Shown here piece after piece: positions 27,938 through 37,036 of a DNA stretch of 59,286 bases. The number at the start of each line of letters is the position of its first letter. Position 1 is the first letter of the stretch. The notes beneath the pieces are model-generated. The model was given only the letters and a program-made list of their open reading frames with translations. It searched no databases and had not been told where the DNA came from. The DNA is from Photobacterium sanguinicancri (lineage in GTDB: Bacteria; Pseudomonadota; Gammaproteobacteria; Enterobacterales; Vibrionaceae). The position numbers and the translations under genes were made by a program. The stretch covers positions 1-59,286 of the forward strand of contig NZ_NOIF01000010.1 of the NCBI RefSeq assembly GCF_002265265.1, given 5' to 3'.

Positions 27938-27968
27938 GAAAGCCGCTCAGAGATGAGCGGCTTTTTTT
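27938..27968 (+). terminator. Terminator after cgtA
   Basis: The stem AAAGCCGCTCA/TGAGCGGCTTT with a short loop is followed by a run of seven T residues. Confidence 0.93.
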
Positions 27969-28038
27969 GTGCCTAATCAACACTGAGGATCTCGCTTTGT
28001 ATGATAATTTGCAAGTGATACTAGATTGAGGGAACAGG

Positions 28039-28827
28039 ATGTCATCACCAGAACAATCATTAACAGAGCCTCAGCAGCGTGAAATTTCACGTTTAGCCGT
28101 TGGTGCGGGTCAAAAGTTGTTACAGCACGGGGCGGAAAGTACCTTAGTGATGGAAGTAACGCGACGTTTAGGGTTAGCGTTAGGTGTGGATAGCGTAGAG
28201 GTGTCGTTATCTGCAAGCTCAATGGTGATCACCACATTACATCAAGGGCGCTGTATAACGACCACAAGACGTTGCCAAGATCGTGGGATCAATATGCAGG
28301 TCGTCACCGATATTCAACGTATTTGTATTATGGCTGAACGGGGTTTGTTGGATCTTGAGTCGGTCCATGATCGGCTCGAAGAAGTGCAGCCGATGCGCTA
28401 TAACCGTTTTTTAGTCATTGTGATGATCGGCCTATCTTGCGCTTCTTTCAGTCGTTTAGCGGGAGGAGATTGGCCTGTATTTGCGCTTACCTTTGTCGCG
28501 TCTGCGGTTGGCATGTTCGTTCGACAAGAAATTGCACATGCACATTTTAACCCTTTAGTTAACTTTGGGGTGTCTGCATTTGTGACGACCTTGATTGCTG
28601 GCTTTGGGCAGGTATATCACATTGGCGAGACTCCATTTCTTGCTATGGCATCATCAGTGCTGATGTTTGTACCCGGCTTTCCTTTGATTAATGCGGTATC
28701 AGATATGGTGAAAGGCTACGCCAATATGGGCATTGCTCGCTGGACGATGGCCACCTTACTGACGTTATCGACCAGTTTAGGTATCGTGGTTGCGATGAAT
28801 GTGCTCGGTGTTTGGGGGTGGTTATAA
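28039..28827 (+). CDS. yjjP: Threonine/serine exporter-family protein YjjP (N-terminal ThrE half)
   Basis: 262 residues. A soluble N-terminal part (1-115) contains G-A-E-S-T-L-V-M-E-V-T-R-R-L and D-S-V-E-V-S-L-S, typical of the DUF1212/ThrE domain, followed by about five membrane helices. In E. coli, YjjP with YjjB forms a split ThrE-like exporter reported to export succinate; which metabolite is exported here is unknown. The stop codon overlaps the ATG of yjjB by one base (TAATG), so the two halves are translationally coupled. Ribosome site AGGGAACAGG precedes the ATG. Confidence 0.93.
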   Translation: MSSPEQSLTEPQQREISRLAVGAGQKLLQHGAESTLVMEVTRRLGLALGVDSVEVSLSASSMVITTLHQGRCITTTRRCQDRGINMQVVTDIQRICIMAERGLLDLESVHDRLEEVQPMRYNRFLVIVMIGLSCASFSRLAGGDWPVFALTFVASAVGMFVRQEIAHAHFNPLVNFGVSAFVTTLIAGFGQVYHIGETPFLAMASSVLMFVPGFPLINAVSDMVKGYANMGIARWTMATLLTLSTSLGIVVAMNVLGVWGWL

Positions 28828-29300
28828 TGGATTCGTCATCGTTACTGCTTGCCTTGTTGAATGACATGTTCTTCGCATCTATTCCTGCTGTAGGGTTCGC
28901 GCTTGTATTTAACGTGCCACAAAAGGCATTGAAATATTGCGCAATTGGTGGCGCACTTGGTCACGGTTGTCGCTTTTTACTGATGCATTATGGCGTGCCG
29001 ATTGAGTGGGCGACATTATGTGCTGCGACCTTAGTGGGCATGATTGGTGTGCATTGGTCTCACCGTTTTCTGGCCCACCCTAAAGTGTTTACTGTCGCGG
29101 CGATGATCCCAATGGTACCGGGAGTGTTTGCTTTTAAAGCCATGATTGCGATTGTTGAAATTAACCACAAAGGTTATAACCCTCAGTTATTAGCTGCATT
29201 GATGGATAATGGTGTGAAGGCGGTGTTTATCGTCGCAGCACTGGCAATAGGGCTGGCAATGCCAGGGCTATTGTTTTATCGTCGCCGACCAGTAGTGTAA
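28827..29300 (+). CDS. yjjB: Threonine/serine exporter-family protein YjjB (C-terminal ThrE half)
   Basis: 157 residues from the ATG that overlaps the yjjP stop; an upstream in-frame TTG at 28812 is less likely. Four to five helices of the DUF3815/ThrE-2 domain, with A-S-I-P-A-V-G-F-A-L-V-F-N-V-P near the start and H-P-K-V-F-T-V-A-A-M-I-P-M-V-P-G (about 87-102), both closely matching E. coli YjjB. It forms an inner-membrane exporter with YjjP. folA follows after a 54-base gap and may be co-transcribed. Confidence 0.93.
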   Translation: MDSSSLLLALLNDMFFASIPAVGFALVFNVPQKALKYCAIGGALGHGCRFLLMHYGVPIEWATLCAATLVGMIGVHWSHRFLAHPKVFTVAAMIPMVPGVFAFKAMIAIVEINHKGYNPQLLAALMDNGVKAVFIVAALAIGLAMPGLLFYRRRPVV

Positions 29301-29354
29301 TGCTTCTTAAGATCGGGAAGCGCTGTGATGGATGATAAAACCAGAGGATTTTAG

Positions 29355-29837
29355 ATGAAAATCAGTATGATTGCCGCGATGGCGAATAACCGAATTATTG
29401 GTAAAGACAATGCAATGCCATGGCATTTACCTGCTGATTTTGCCTGGTTTAAACGCTCAACACTCGGTAAACCGATTGTGATGGGCCGCAAGACGTTTGA
29501 GTCGATAGGTCGTCCATTACCTGGCCGTCAAAATATTGTAATTAGTCGCAATGCGGACTATCAAGCGGAAGGGGTCACGGTTGTTGCTGATATTGATGCT
29601 GCGATTATCGCGGCTGGCGATATTGAAGAGTTGATGATTATCGGCGGTGGTAGCATTTATCAAGCTTGCTTGCCGATGGCAAACGCTCTGTATTTAACCT
29701 TCATTGACGCTGACCTTGATGGCGACACCTGCTTTCCCGATTGGGGGCAAGGTTGGTCTGTTAGCCAAGAAGAAGGTTATCAAGCTGATGATAAAAATGC
29801 CTATGACATGCGGTTTGTGATACTTGAACGTGTATAA
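29355..29837 (+). CDS. folA: Dihydrofolate reductase
   Basis: Reduces dihydrofolate to tetrahydrofolate with NADPH; target of trimethoprim. 160 residues, close to E. coli (159). The start I-S-M-I-A-A-M-A-N-N-R-I-I-G, the M-P-W-H-L-P-A-D loop (residues 20-27, with the active-site Asp), V-M-G-R-K-T-F-E-S-I-G-R-P-L and the I-I-G-G-G-S-I-Y segment (about 94-101) are all intact. Chromosomal type, with no sign of mobile dfr context. Ribosome site AGAGGA precedes the ATG. It converges with apaH, the same neighbour relation as folA-apaH in E. coli. Confidence 0.97.
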   Translation: MKISMIAAMANNRIIGKDNAMPWHLPADFAWFKRSTLGKPIVMGRKTFESIGRPLPGRQNIVISRNADYQAEGVTVVADIDAAIIAAGDIEELMIIGGGSIYQACLPMANALYLTFIDADLDGDTCFPDWGQGWSVSQEEGYQADDKNAYDMRFVILERV

Positions 29838-29886
29838 AGTATAGCGACTCTAGATTCAGTCAAGGTGAGCGATTACTAATAGCCTG

Positions 29887-29919
29887 AAGGGTGAGCTCTC
29901 TGATCTCACCCTTTTCTTT
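29887..29919 (+). terminator. Terminator after folA
   Basis: The stem AAGGGTGAG/CTCACCCTT with a 9-base loop is followed by T-rich sequence on the plus strand. Confidence 0.85.
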
Positions 29920-29963
29920 TATATTGTTTTATACCGCAAGTATTGAAGACAAACAGACCGTCA

Positions 29964-30782
29964 TTACGCATAAAGTGGACATTCTTTGACGAAGCGCTGT
30001 CCATCCTCCCAACGTAGTAGCGTCATACTGTTGCCCCATACACATCCTGTATCCAATCCGATAACGTGCTCATCTTCATGTCCCATCAGCGCAGCCCAAT
30101 GACCAAAAATAATTTTCTTATTTAGCTGCTTTGCTCGCGGTAGTTGAAACCATGGCACTAATTCACCGATGTCAGCCTCTCCCGGTGAAAGTTTACAATC
30201 CATATCGAGCTTGCCATCGGGGTAACAAAATCGCATACGCGTTAAAGCATTGATGGTGAAACGAAGCTGTTCCAATTCTGTCAGTGATGCAGACCATTGA
30301 TTTGGCCCGTCGCCGTACATGTTTTTAAGTAGCCATAGGTAGCGATCCGATTGAAGTACGGCTTCAACACGTCGAGCTTGCTGCTGTACTTGCTCTAAAT
30401 CCCACTGTACGGGAATACCTGCATGCACCATGACAAAAGAATACTTAGGGTGCTCTGCAAGTAAAGGTTGCTGACGTAGCCATTCAAGCAGCTCTTGGCT
30501 GTCATCGGCATCGAGTATGGCTTGGGTTTTATCTTTCGCTTTACACTTGGCAATGCCTTCAGCAACGGCCAATAGATGTAAATCATGATTGCCTAGTACT
30601 GTGGTTGCACTCTTGCCGAGATTTTTGACAAAGCGTAGCGTTTCCAAAGATTGAGGGCCACGGGCGACCAGATCGCCCGCTAGCCATAATTCATCATTCA
30701 GTGGGTTAAATTGCGCTTGATCTAACAGATAACGCAAATCATCAAGGCAACCTTGAATATCGCCAACGAGGTAGGTGGCCAT
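29964..30782 (-). CDS. apaH: Bis(5'-nucleosyl)-tetraphosphatase, symmetrical
   Basis: Cleaves Ap4A and related dinucleotides to two ADP; also a decapping enzyme for Np4-capped RNA in E. coli. 272 residues of the metallophosphatase family: G-D-I-Q-G-C at 7-12, G-D-L-V-A-R-G-P (about 36-43), G-N-H-D-L-H (about 63-68) and V-H-A-G-I-P (about 117-122) supply the metal ligands. G-H-W-A-A-L-M-G is also typical. It is the last gene of a lptD-surA-pdxA-rsmA-apaG-apaH cluster, 8 bases after apaG. Confidence 0.96.
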   Translation of the reverse strand: MATYLVGDIQGCLDDLRYLLDQAQFNPLNDELWLAGDLVARGPQSLETLRFVKNLGKSATTVLGNHDLHLLAVAEGIAKCKAKDKTQAILDADDSQELLEWLRQQPLLAEHPKYSFVMVHAGIPVQWDLEQVQQQARRVEAVLQSDRYLWLLKNMYGDGPNQWSASLTELEQLRFTINALTRMRFCYPDGKLDMDCKLSPGEADIGELVPWFQLPRAKQLNKKIIFGHWAALMGHEDEHVIGLDTGCVWGNSMTLLRWEDGQRFVKECPLYA

Positions 30783-30790
30783 AAGGCTCC

Positions 30791-31171
30791 TTAATGCAAA
30801 ATATTGGGAATAGCGAGTCGGAAAGGAGGGACTTCAGCGTCGAATGTTTCCCCATCGTCTGTTTGCATGGAATAGCGACCTTGCATGACGGCAACTGGTG
30901 TTTCAATAATGGTGCCGCTGGTATAGGTATATTCTTCGTGCGCAATGATATGAGGTTGCTCGCCAACCACTCCATCCCCTTCAATCACGAGTTGCTTGCC
31001 ATTGGCGTCAGTAATTAACCAATAACGGGTGAGTAGTTTGGCATTGCCTCGACCTAAATTGGCGATGGTGACTGTATAGGAAAAGACGAAGCGTTGATTT
31101 TCAGGTTCGGAACGATCGGCAAGATAGTGAGTGGCGACGTGGCATTTGATAGTCGGATACTGTGTTTTCAT
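30791..31171 (-). CDS. apaG: ApaG, Co2+/Mg2+-efflux-associated FN3-fold protein
   Basis: 126 residues, close to E. coli ApaG (125). The conserved core F-S-Y-T-V-T-I-A-N-L-G-R-G, L-L-T-R-Y-W-L-I-T-D, G-V-V-G-E-Q-P and Y-T-S-G-T-I-I-E-T-P-V-A-V-M-Q-G matches along its length. The fold is fibronectin-type-III-like; mutants in Salmonella were linked to cobalt resistance, but the biochemical role is unresolved. The ATG at 31171 follows AAGGAAG; the frame extends to 31201 without need. It lies between rsmA (gap about 100 bases with a hairpin) and apaH (gap 8 bases). Confidence 0.95.
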   Translation of the reverse strand: MKTQYPTIKCHVATHYLADRSEPENQRFVFSYTVTIANLGRGNAKLLTRYWLITDANGKQLVIEGDGVVGEQPHIIAHEEYTYTSGTIIETPVAVMQGRYSMQTDDGETFDAEVPPFRLAIPNILH

Positions 31172-31241
31172 TGGCTTGCTTCCTTTCTCTTTGTATTTCA
31201 TCTATGGATCGAGGAAATACACGGATACCAAGAGGGTAAGC

Positions 31242-31267
31242 CGACAGCCTCTATGAAGAGGCTGTCG
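31242..31267. repeat. 11-bp perfect hairpin between rsmA and apaG
   Basis: The arms CGACAGCCTCT and complement with loop ATGA lie 6 bases past the rsmA stop codon. There is no T run on the minus strand. It is probably an intercistronic mRNA-stability element or partial terminator before apaG-apaH. Confidence 0.65.
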
Positions 31268-31273
31268 AATCCG

Positions 31274-32086
31274 TTATTTAGCGTTTTGGGCATCCAGCCA
31301 ATTAGCCATAGCAACAAATTGCTCTAACGTGATGTTTTCAGGACGATGGCCTGGGTTCACGCCAAGTGCTTCTAACTGTTCAACAGTAAATAGCGCTTTG
31401 TAACAGTTACGAATTGTTTTACGGCGTTGGTTGAAGCCTTCACGGCATACACGGTCTAACCACTTAAGGTTAGTACATGGATGCGGTAGTGTTTCATATG
31501 GCGTTAGGCGAACAACTGCAGAATCTACCTTTGGTGCCGGTGTGAAAGACTCTGGCGGTACTTCTAACACAGGGGTTACTTTAGCGTAGTACTGTGCCAT
31601 CACCGTCAAGCGGCCATACGCTTTACTACCAGGACCCGCTGCAAGACGGTTAACCACTTCTTTTTGTAGCATGAAGTGCATGTCTTGTACGTGTTGGTGG
31701 AACGTAAATAAATGGAACATTAGCGGCGTTGAAATGTTGTACGGCAAGTTACCGAAAATACGCAGCTTGTTGTTTTCTTTTATTAGTTGAGTAAAGTCAA
31801 AACGCATCGCATCACCTTCATAGATCGTTAGCTTATCAGCTAAATCTGGGTGATTGCGTAGGCGTGCTGCTAAGTCTCTATCAAGTTCAATAACAGAGAA
31901 TTTATCAACTAATCTGCCCACAGGTTCGGTGATAGCACCAAGACCTGGGCCGATTTCTACCAAGTTTTGACCTGGAAGAGGATTGATCGAAGATACAATA
32001 CCATCAATGATAAAAGGGTCGTTCAAAAAGTTCTGGCCAAAGCGCTTACGCGCGCGGTGACCTAGGTGGACTTGATCGCTGCTCAT
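31274..32086 (-). CDS. rsmA: 16S rRNA (adenine-1518/1519-N6) dimethyltransferase RsmA (KsgA)
   Basis: Dimethylates two adjacent adenines near the 3' end of 16S rRNA and acts as a late 30S assembly checkpoint; loss gives kasugamycin resistance. 270 residues from the ATG that overlaps the pdxA stop (ATGA). The N-terminal [14 protein letters not shown]-binding [10 protein letters not shown] (about 44-53) and catalytic N-L-P-Y-N-I-S (about 114-120) are intact. The open frame extends 15 codons further into pdxA but lacks similarity there. It is fourth in the lptD operon. Confidence 0.96.
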   Translation of the reverse strand: MSSDQVHLGHRARKRFGQNFLNDPFIIDGIVSSINPLPGQNLVEIGPGLGAITEPVGRLVDKFSVIELDRDLAARLRNHPDLADKLTIYEGDAMRFDFTQLIKENNKLRIFGNLPYNISTPLMFHLFTFHQHVQDMHFMLQKEVVNRLAAGPGSKAYGRLTVMAQYYAKVTPVLEVPPESFTPAPKVDSAVVRLTPYETLPHPCTNLKWLDRVCREGFNQRRKTIRNCYKALFTVEQLEALGVNPGHRPENITLEQFVAMANWLDAQNAK

Positions 32087-33075
32087 GCTTGTTTTTCTAC
32101 CAATTCGAGGGCGTGTGATAGCGCTGTCCAAAGGCTACCCGTGTCCGCCTGTCCAGTACCTGCGAGTTCCAGTGCGGTACCATGATCTACTGAAGTTCTG
32201 ATAAAGGGCAGGCCTAACGTAATGTTAACCGAATTGCCGAAGCCTTTGTATTTCAGCACCGGTAGCCCTTGATCGTGATACATCGCTAATACCGCATCGG
32301 CATCAGCTAAATATTTTTCTTGGAAAATGGTATCTGCTGGCAATGGGCCAATCAGATTCATATTTTCTTGGTGACGAAGCTGTTCAAGTGCAGGGGTGAT
32401 CACTTCGATTTCTTCCATCCCTAAACACCCTTCTTCACCTGCGTGTGGGTTTAAGCCACAAACATAAATGTTCGGTTGTTCAATACCAAACTTTGTCACT
32501 AAGTCGTGATGCAAAATTCGAATCACATCTTTTAGACGCTCCTCAGTAATTGCTTTTGACACATAAGCTAAAGGAATATGGGTTGTCACTAGTGCGACTC
32601 GTAACCCTTCCGTTGCTAGCATCATCACCACTTGTGCGGTATCTGACTGTTGCGCAAAAAACTCAGTATGGCCACTGAATGAAACCCCTGCACGGTTAAT
32701 AACGCCTTTGTGCACAGGGCCTGTAACAACAGCGGCAAACTCACCTTGCATACATCCTTGTGCTGCTCGCTCCAAGGTTGCTAACACATAGTGGCCGTTC
32801 TTCTCATCGAGAGTGCCTGGCGTCACCTCTGCGGCTAATGCGCAGTTAGCCACGACCAAGGTACCTGCTTGGTGTGGCTGAGCAGGCAGAGCTGAGTTGT
32901 AATCCCTAATGGTGATGTCGAGACCCAATAGGGCTGCACGTTCTACCATAAGCTGAGCGTTAGCACAAATAACAAGCTCATGTGGCCAATTTTGTTGTGC
33001 CATTGCGAGCACTAAATCAGGGCCAATTCCCGCTGGTTCACCAGGGGTAATGGCAAGGCGCTTAACTTCGCTCAT
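32083..33075 (-). CDS. pdxA: 4-hydroxythreonine-4-phosphate dehydrogenase
   Basis: NAD-dependent step of DXP-dependent pyridoxal-phosphate synthesis. 330 residues from the chosen start, close to E. coli (329). The N-terminal [22 protein letters not shown], the metal-binding His in V-T-T-H-I-P-L and N-P-H-A-G-E, and [12 protein letters not shown] are all present. The ATG at 33075 lies 14 bases inside the 3' end of surA, and its stop overlaps the rsmA start, so it is coupled on both sides. The surA-pdxA-rsmA-apaGH order is the E. coli one. Confidence 0.96.
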   Translation of the reverse strand: MSEVKRLAITPGEPAGIGPDLVLAMAQQNWPHELVICANAQLMVERAALLGLDITIRDYNSALPAQPHQAGTLVVANCALAAEVTPGTLDEKNGHYVLATLERAAQGCMQGEFAAVVTGPVHKGVINRAGVSFSGHTEFFAQQSDTAQVVMMLATEGLRVALVTTHIPLAYVSKAITEERLKDVIRILHHDLVTKFGIEQPNIYVCGLNPHAGEEGCLGMEEIEVITPALEQLRHQENMNLIGPLPADTIFQEKYLADADAVLAMYHDQGLPVLKYKGFGNSVNITLGLPFIRTSVDHGTALELAGTGQADTGSLWTALSHALELVEKQA

Positions 33076-34381
33076 TATTGTCACCATTGTTATTGTTGTT
33101 TAGCTGTTCAATATACGCACCAGCCCGAAGTTCTTGCAGCCATGCTTGTGCTTCTTCATTGAACTTACGGCTAAATAGAATTTGGTATGCGCGGTTTTTA
33201 ACTGCGGCATCAGTACGGTCAACATTACGGCGATCCATTACTTCAACAATGTGCCAACCATGCACTGTTTTGAATGGTTCACTGATAACGCCTTCGCTGA
33301 TGGTTTCAACCTTATCTTTAAATTCAGGAACATAAATATCGGGTGTGTGCCAACCAAGCTCACCACCATTAGCCGCAGAGCCTGGATCTGCACTTAATGC
33401 TTCAGCGGCTGCTGCAAAACTTTGATCGCCGGCAATGATCGCATTGCGTGCTTGTTCAAGCTGATGTTTAGCGGCCTCATCGCTTAGGATGACCGAGGTT
33501 TTGATTAAAATATGGCGCGCTTTAACTTCGGTGACAGAAACGGTTTCTAAGCCTTTTACATCATTAATTTTGATGATGTGGTAACCAATACCACTGCGGA
33601 AAGGACCAATGATTGCGCCTTTACCATGAGATTTGATTTCATCAGCAAAGATAGTTGGCATTTCTTCTTGGCGCATCCAACCCCATTCACCACCCTGAAG
33701 GGCCTTAGGGCCTTTTGAGTAGCTATAGGCTAGGTTGGCAAAATCAGCGCCGTTATTGAGCTCTTTAACCAAGGTTTTTGCTTGTTGTTCTGCATCGTCA
33801 CGTTCTGCTTTATCCGCGTCATCTTCTACACGAATTTGGATGTGACTAACATTGTATTGCACGCCTTGTAAGTTCTGAGCGTTAAGCTGTTCAGCTAACG
33901 TGTCGACTTCTTGAGGAAGAATGTTAATGCGACGACGCACCTGAATTGTACGAGCTTCACTTGCCGTAATATCACGACGCATTTGCTCGCGGAACATCGC
34001 GTAACTGATACCATTGTCTGCTAGCTTTTTCTGAAGCTGAGGCAACGTCATTTGCTGTTGCTTAAGCATCTGCTGGATTGATTGATCTAACTTATTGTCG
34101 TCAATACGAATACCAAATTGCTCAGCTTGCTGAATTTGCAGTGCTTCAATGATCAACTTTTCTTTGACCTGCTCAGTAAGCACGTCTGTTGCAGGCAATG
34201 CTTGATTTTGATCGGCAGCATTAAGACGCACCGTTTTTAGCATTGCGTCGATATCACTTTGCAAAATCACGCTGTCATTCACTATTGTGACAACTTTATC
34301 CATTTCAGTTGGAGCGGCGAAGCTACTTGCAGCTGCACCCCATATCATTAGACCTAGTAGTGAGGACTTCCACTTCTTCAT
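33062..34381 (-). CDS. surA: Periplasmic chaperone / peptidyl-prolyl isomerase SurA
   Basis: Main periplasmic escort of outer-membrane porins and of LptD to the BAM complex. 439 residues against 428 in E. coli. Signal peptide 1-22 (A-A-A-S-S-F-A-A). The N-terminal chaperone domain (about 23-170) is followed by two parvulin domains, the first around V-S-H-I-Q-I-R to G-Y-H-I-I-K and the second around V-K-A-R-H-I-L-I-K to G-W-H-I-V-E, then a C-terminal helix. Unusually, the protein ends in an Asn-rich tail (five Asn, then G-D-N-N-E-R-S), absent from E. coli SurA, which overlaps the pdxA start. lptD is directly upstream (gap about 80 bases). Confidence 0.96.
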   Translation of the reverse strand: MKKWKSSLLGLMIWGAAASSFAAPTEMDKVVTIVNDSVILQSDIDAMLKTVRLNAADQNQALPATDVLTEQVKEKLIIEALQIQQAEQFGIRIDDNKLDQSIQQMLKQQQMTLPQLQKKLADNGISYAMFREQMRRDITASEARTIQVRRRINILPQEVDTLAEQLNAQNLQGVQYNVSHIQIRVEDDADKAERDDAEQQAKTLVKELNNGADFANLAYSYSKGPKALQGGEWGWMRQEEMPTIFADEIKSHGKGAIIGPFRSGIGYHIIKINDVKGLETVSVTEVKARHILIKTSVILSDEAAKHQLEQARNAIIAGDQSFAAAAEALSADPGSAANGGELGWHTPDIYVPEFKDKVETISEGVISEPFKTVHGWHIVEVMDRRNVDRTDAAVKNRAYQILFSRKFNEEAQAWLQELRAGAYIEQLNNNNNGDNNERS

Positions 34382-34461
34382 ACTGATTTCCATATTGCGC
34401 TGTGCGCGTAAATTTATCGTGATGTACAAATCGCTATCGCGTTAGACATCAGGATACGTAA

Positions 34462-36861
34462 TTAGTTGTTTAGATTGAAAGGTTGACCATAACCGATTGC
34501 ATTACCACTGGCGGTTGATGCGGAAAAACCGCTCACCCCTGCTAATCCTAATAGGCTGAATGAGATGCTAATATTGCTATCATAGGTTGGGCTTTCAAAG
34601 CGTACATCACCGCGAGATATAAGGTATTTGTTATAACCTACACTTATCAGCCAACAAGAAGTTTGATAGTCAAGAGTAATCTGGCTTTCGATCATCTGAC
34701 TTTCGGTTAGGTCGTGGTAATAGTCACCACGGACGCTAAGGTTACCGTAAATGGGGAAGCCGGTAGCAATGCCAGCTTGTGATATACCGTCGTTAGTATA
34801 TTTATCTATGTCATTGTTATCTTTCAAGCTGCTCTTGATATATTCTTTCGACACATAGCGATAATTCACTTGCGTAAAGAAACTTGATTCACGATATTCC
34901 AAGGTCGAGTTGGCAAATTGGATATCGCTGTTACCAGCGTCAAATTGTAAGCCGCCGTGGAAAAATAACCAATCATCATAGTTAAAATCTGACTCCAAAG
35001 CGGTTGCTGAATAATTTGGCGAGGCTTCGTCACTGCTGCCATCAATGTCTGCAGCTCCCGGATTCAAGTAGAAAATTTGGCCAATCGAAAGGTTAAATCG
35101 TTCCACGTATTGATTATCAAAGTAACGTGTTGATGCACCTACAGTAAATTGATTCGCGGCAGCAATGCGATCAACACTGGAATAACGTGTATCACGGAAT
35201 AATCCGTAATAGTCGGTTTGCAACAATGTGGTGTCGTAGGCATCATAAATATTTTTCTGATCGACACTTTGGACATACAGGTATTGAACTTGAGGCTCTA
35301 GGCTTTGGGTATATGCGTCACCCCAAATACTGGTGTTTCGCTCTAAATATAAGCCAGAGTGTACACGTGCGCTTGGGATCATGCGCGAGACACTTTCTTC
35401 TAAATGCTCATTGGCAGACACATTTTTATCAAATTGTTGGTTATAGTAGCTGTACATTAACTTGGCTTCTGAAGTCACAGACCACCAAGGCGTTGAGTAA
35501 GGCAGCGTTAATGTTGGCTCTAGGTGCAAACGATCTGCCGATGGCTTATTAGGGTCATCATTTTCAAATCGACTGATGTGGCTGTTCATTGAAAAATCGA
35601 GGCCATACGGTAAGTCAGGACGATAATAGTTCGCCTCGACTTGTGGCATTAAGCGGTAGTTCGAAGATACCCCTGTTGTGAGAGGCTGGAAATCACGCAC
35701 CCGTAACGTAGCATCCCAATTTTGTTCTCGATAGGAAGCTTCCGCTGTTTGCAGTAGGTTGTTGTCTTCACGTTTACCGATGTTGGAGTCGATGTCGTTG
35801 AAATAAGCGACATCACTCACTTTGCTGTAATCAACTTCAAATAACCAGTGACTTTGAAAGAGCCCAGTATGATCAATATTGAACGCCCAGCGTTGACCTG
35901 AATCTGGAGACTTTTTATCATTATTCAAATATTCACTTTTGATACTGCCTGAGCCAAAGACGGTTAAATAACGGAATTCTGTATTTAACTGCAAACCACG
36001 ATTGGTCATGTACTTAGGTGTTATTGTCATATCGTAGTTAGGGGCGATATTCCAATAGAACGGGGTTTCAAGTGTAAAACCATCTCTTGAATTTAGTTTC
36101 ATACTTGGATAGAGGAAGCCGGTTAAGCGTTCATTGCCAACGGGAACTCGTAGGTATGGTAAATAGAAAATAGGCACATCAGCGACTTCAAAGCGCGCAT
36201 TGTATAAGTTAGCAAATGGTGAATCTGTTTCACGTTCAATACTGGTTGCTGAAAAGCGCCAACTTTGATCGCCTGCTGGACAGGTCGTATAAGTACCGTT
36301 TTTTAAACGATAATATTCCAGTCCGTCTTTAATGACTTTTTCAGCTTCGCCACGGCCTGGTTCACAAGTCATGCTATACACTGCGTTTTCCATTTCGGAA
36401 TCTTCGGTGTCTAGATCACTTTCTAGTCGTTCGGAATACACTTCCATCCCACCATCATGAAAATAGACATTGCCTTCAGCTGTGACACTGTTATCTGGCT
36501 GATGATACGTAGCAGTGTCTGCAGCTATAGTGCGGTGGCCTTGTTTAACGACAACATCACCAGTATAAGTGATGGCTATTGCATTTTCGGCATCAGCTTG
36601 ATCTGAGCTGATACGAATGGGTTCGTTGTTAATATTTTGTGAGCGATCTTTAGGGGCTATACAGGTGCCTTTAACGACCTCTATCCCTGATAATCCCTCA
36701 TCAGAAACTTCAAGCATAGGCAATTGCTTTGCTTGGGGTACTTGTGGGGTGGTATTGTTAGTGATGTTATTAGCTGCTTGTGGATTGTCATCTGCCATCG
36801 CCGGTCCATAAAGGGCAAGGCTGATCATGGTTGCAAGTATGCTGCGGGAGGTTAATGACAT
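34462..36861 (-). CDS. lptD: LPS-assembly outer-membrane protein LptD
   Basis: Beta-barrel that, with LptE, inserts lipopolysaccharide into the outer leaflet. 799 residues against 784 in E. coli. Signal peptide 1-23 (ends A-M-A). The periplasmic OstA/LptA-like jellyroll spans about 80-215, and the barrel about 230-799. Cysteines are at 67, 166, 194 and 736. E. coli has two N-terminal Cys and an adjacent C-terminal Cys pair that form interdomain disulfides; here the C-terminal site (T-S-C-W) has one Cys and the N-domain has three. It heads the operon with surA, whose product escorts LptD. It is divergent from djlA, as in E. coli. Confidence 0.96.
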   Translation of the reverse strand: MSLTSRSILATMISLALYGPAMADDNPQAANNITNNTTPQVPQAKQLPMLEVSDEGLSGIEVVKGTCIAPKDRSQNINNEPIRISSDQADAENAIAITYTGDVVVKQGHRTIAADTATYHQPDNSVTAEGNVYFHDGGMEVYSERLESDLDTEDSEMENAVYSMTCEPGRGEAEKVIKDGLEYYRLKNGTYTTCPAGDQSWRFSATSIERETDSPFANLYNARFEVADVPIFYLPYLRVPVGNERLTGFLYPSMKLNSRDGFTLETPFYWNIAPNYDMTITPKYMTNRGLQLNTEFRYLTVFGSGSIKSEYLNNDKKSPDSGQRWAFNIDHTGLFQSHWLFEVDYSKVSDVAYFNDIDSNIGKREDNNLLQTAEASYREQNWDATLRVRDFQPLTTGVSSNYRLMPQVEANYYRPDLPYGLDFSMNSHISRFENDDPNKPSADRLHLEPTLTLPYSTPWWSVTSEAKLMYSYYNQQFDKNVSANEHLEESVSRMIPSARVHSGLYLERNTSIWGDAYTQSLEPQVQYLYVQSVDQKNIYDAYDTTLLQTDYYGLFRDTRYSSVDRIAAANQFTVGASTRYFDNQYVERFNLSIGQIFYLNPGAADIDGSSDEASPNYSATALESDFNYDDWLFFHGGLQFDAGNSDIQFANSTLEYRESSFFTQVNYRYVSKEYIKSSLKDNNDIDKYTNDGISQAGIATGFPIYGNLSVRGDYYHDLTESQMIESQITLDYQTSCWLISVGYNKYLISRGDVRFESPTYDSNISISFSLLGLAGVSGFSASTASGNAIGYGQPFNLNN

Positions 36862-36977
36862 CTAATTTCACATTCCTGTATTGAATTTTTGTCGCGTCGT
36901 GAATTGGTGGCGCTTTTTACAAGCATTCCCGATAAATGACAGCTATCATAATGCAAATTCTACTCGACAGCACGTTT

Positions 36978-36993
36978 TCGACAATGTTGTCGA
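36978..36993. promoter_or_regulatory. Palindrome in the lptD-djlA promoter region
   Basis: TCGACAA and TTGTCGA are separated by two bases, with another TCGACA copy at 36964-36969. It lies 44 bases upstream of djlA and about 117 bases upstream of lptD. It may be an operator; no regulator is suggested by the sequence. Confidence 0.35.
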
Positions 36994-37036
36994 GCAAAAT
37001 ATATTTTAAATTTAGCAAATTACCAGAGAGTATCGA

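Noticed and set aside
29355-29837. Possibility that folA is an acquired trimethoprim-resistance dfr gene
   Set aside because: It has the chromosomal FolA motif set and the usual apaH neighbour; there is no integron or insertion sequence nearby.
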